Of a stretch of DNA of 5,635 bases, positions 4,337 through 5,635 are shown piece by piece. A model generated the notes under the pieces. That model ran no database searches, was not told where the DNA came from, and was given only the letters and a program-made list of their open reading frames with translations. The DNA is from Gammaproteobacteria bacterium (GTDB lineage: Bacteria > Pseudomonadota > Gammaproteobacteria > UBA6429 > Thiohalophilaceae), in NCBI GenBank assembly GCA_011052165.1, contig DRJN01000005.1:1-5635 (forward strand), given 5' to 3'. Each line of letters starts with the position of its first letter. Position 1 is the first letter of the stretch. Position numbers and translations under genes: made by a program.

Positions 4337-5635
4337 TGAGAGAAAAAATAAAGTGGATGCTGTAAAAGCAGGACTTCTGGGGCTGGGCACCGTCGGTGGC
4401 GGTACCGTTAATGTATTGAAGCGTAACAGGGAAGAAATTGCCCGTCGCGCCGGACGTGGAATCGTGATCACCCATGCTGCGGCGCGTGATCTGGGGAAGT
4501 CGCGTATCTGCGATACAGAGGGTATCACGTTGACCACGGATCCCATGGCGGTGATTAATGATCCAGAGGTAGAGATCATCATCGAACTCATTGGCGGCGA
4601 GGGTCTTGCAAAAGAACTGGTGATGGCGGCTATCGCCCAGGGTAAGCATGTGGTGACCGCTAACAAGGCGCTGATTGCCAAACACGGTAGCGAGATTTTT
4701 GCTGCCGCCCAGAACAAGGGTGTCATGGTGGCTTTCGAAGCCGCTGTGGCGGGCGGCATCCCTATTATCAAGGCGATTCGAGAAGGACTGGCGGGCAACA
4801 AGATTCAGTGGCTGGCCGGTATTATCAACGGCACCGGTAACTTTATTCTTACCGAGATGCGGGACAAGGGTCGAGACTTTAGCGATGTTCTGCAAGAAGC
4901 CCAGGAACGGGGGTATGCCGAAGCCGATCCGACCTTTGATGTGGAAGGCATTGATGCCGCCCACAAGCTCACCATCCTGGCCTCCATCGCTTTTGGTCTG
5001 CCGTTGCAGTTTGAGGCGGCCTATACCGAAGGCATAACCAAAATTACTCGTGAAGATGTGAATTTTGCCGAAGAACTGGGTTATCGCATCAAGCATCTTG
5101 GCATCAGCCGCCGCACGAACAAGGGTGTGGAACTGCGTGTGCATCCCACCCTGATCCCGGAACGGCGGCTGATAGCCAATGTCGATGGTGTCATGAACGC
5201 GGTGCTGGTAATGGGGGATGCCGTGGGTCCAACGCTTTATTATGGCGCTGGCGCCGGGGCTGAACCCACGGCTTCCGCTGTCGTTGCCGATCTGGTAGAT
5301 GTGGTGCGGGTACTGACGACGGATCAGGAAAACCGGGTACCGCACCTGGCCTTCCAGCCGGATGCCCTGTCTGATCTTCCGATTCTGTCCATGGATGACG
5401 TCCAAACCGCTTACTACCTGCGTATGCAGGCCGACGACCGGCCCGGCGTGCTGGCCGATGTCACCCGTATTCTGGGTGACTCGGAGATCAGCATCGAAGC
5501 CATGATTCAAAAAGAACCGCAACCCGGTTCCGACAAAGCCAGCATCATTATGCTGACGCATACGGTGCTGGAAAAACAGATGAACCAGGCTATCAGCAAT
5601 ATTGAAGCACTGGCCAGCATTCATGGCAAGGTCAC
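4329..5635 (+). CDS. hom: homoserine dehydrogenase, 3' end cut by window
   Basis: This enzyme reduces aspartate 4-semialdehyde to homoserine with NAD(P)H, the step leading to threonine and methionine. The 435 codons present run to the window edge without a stop; family members of this ACT-domain type are about 434 residues, so only a few residues are missing. Numbering from the ATG at 4329, an N-terminal Rossmann motif GLGTVGGG lies at 18-25. TANKALIAKHG follows, and NGTGNFILTEM starts at 167. The full homoserine-dehydrogenase signature spans 191-213 (GYAEADPTFDVEGIDAAHK, ending at K213, the position of the catalytic lysine). An ACT domain begins near 362 (YYLRMQADDRPGVLADVT), consistent with threonine feedback inhibition. 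There is no fused aspartokinase domain, unlike E. coli ThrA. The ATG at 4329 overlaps alaC; a GTG at 4353 (V9, VDAVKAGLLGLG) fits the usual family N-terminus and has a GAGAGA stretch 9 nt upstream, so it is a real alternative. thrC would be expected next. Confidence 0.96.
   Translation, partial: MTDERKNKVDAVKAGLLGLGTVGGGTVNVLKRNREEIARRAGRGIVITHAAARDLGKSRICDTEGITLTTDPMAVINDPEVEIIIELIGGEGLAKELVMAAIAQGKHVVTANKALIAKHGSEIFAAAQNKGVMVAFEAAVAGGIPIIKAIREGLAGNKIQWLAGIINGTGNFILTEMRDKGRDFSDVLQEAQERGYAEADPTFDVEGIDAAHKLTILASIAFGLPLQFEAAYTEGITKITREDVNFAEELGYRIKHLGISRRTNKGVELRVHPTLIPERRLIANVDGVMNAVLVMGDAVGPTLYYGAGAGAEPTASAVVADLVDVVRVLTTDQENRVPHLAFQPDALSDLPILSMDDVQTAYYLRMQADDRPGVLADVTRILGDSEISIEAMIQKEPQPGSDKASIIMLTHTVLEKQMNQAISNIEALASIHGKV

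Noticed and set aside
4314..5624. A 436-codon open frame antisense to hom
   Set aside because: It mirrors the hom coding sequence, whose signature motifs and ACT domain are unmistakable. The translated product is His/Arg-rich and resembles no family I know, as expected of an antisense shadow frame.

Overview
The window looks like chromosomal core sequence from a non-enteric gammaproteobacterium with moderate GC. The organism call rests on gene order: a VTT/DedA-type yqaA-like gene, nlpD and rpoS in a tight head-to-tail run. This is the usual gammaproteobacterial surE-pcm-yqaA-nlpD-rpoS neighbourhood, and surE/pcm would lie just upstream of base 1. The downstream alaC-hom pair, typically followed by thrC, also fits. 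Genus cannot be read from the sequence.

Layout: (1) 10-2407, plus strand: a small membrane protein, the envelope lipoprotein NlpD and the stationary-phase sigma factor RpoS. The first two overlap by one base and the second pair are 20 bp apart. (2) 2380-2832, minus strand: a Mth938-like (DUF498) protein that converges on rpoS with a 28-bp coding overlap. (3) 2833-3148: a 316-bp gene-free stretch. It holds a 20-bp dyad, candidate promoter elements and a complete 150-bp miniature inverted-repeat element (2971-3120) flanked by CTAA direct repeats. (4) 3149 to the window end, plus strand: alaC (glutamate-pyruvate/alanine aminotransferase) overlapping hom (homoserine dehydrogenase), which is cut by the window end a few residues short of its expected terminus.

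The genes fall into two modules. The left one joins envelope/cell-separation functions with the general stress sigma factor; NlpD is a non-catalytic LytM-type amidase activator judging by its lost metal ligands. The right one is amino-acid metabolism: alanine synthesis and the branch point from aspartate semialdehyde to threonine and methionine.

I see no new multi-gene system, CRISPR array, RNA gene or prophage. The most notable feature is the miniature element. It is inserted between a candidate native -10 box and the alaC start codon, its empty target site can be reconstructed, and its loop carries a reasonable sigma70-like promoter pointing into alaC-hom. It may therefore have rewired transcription of that operon; this is inference and testable.
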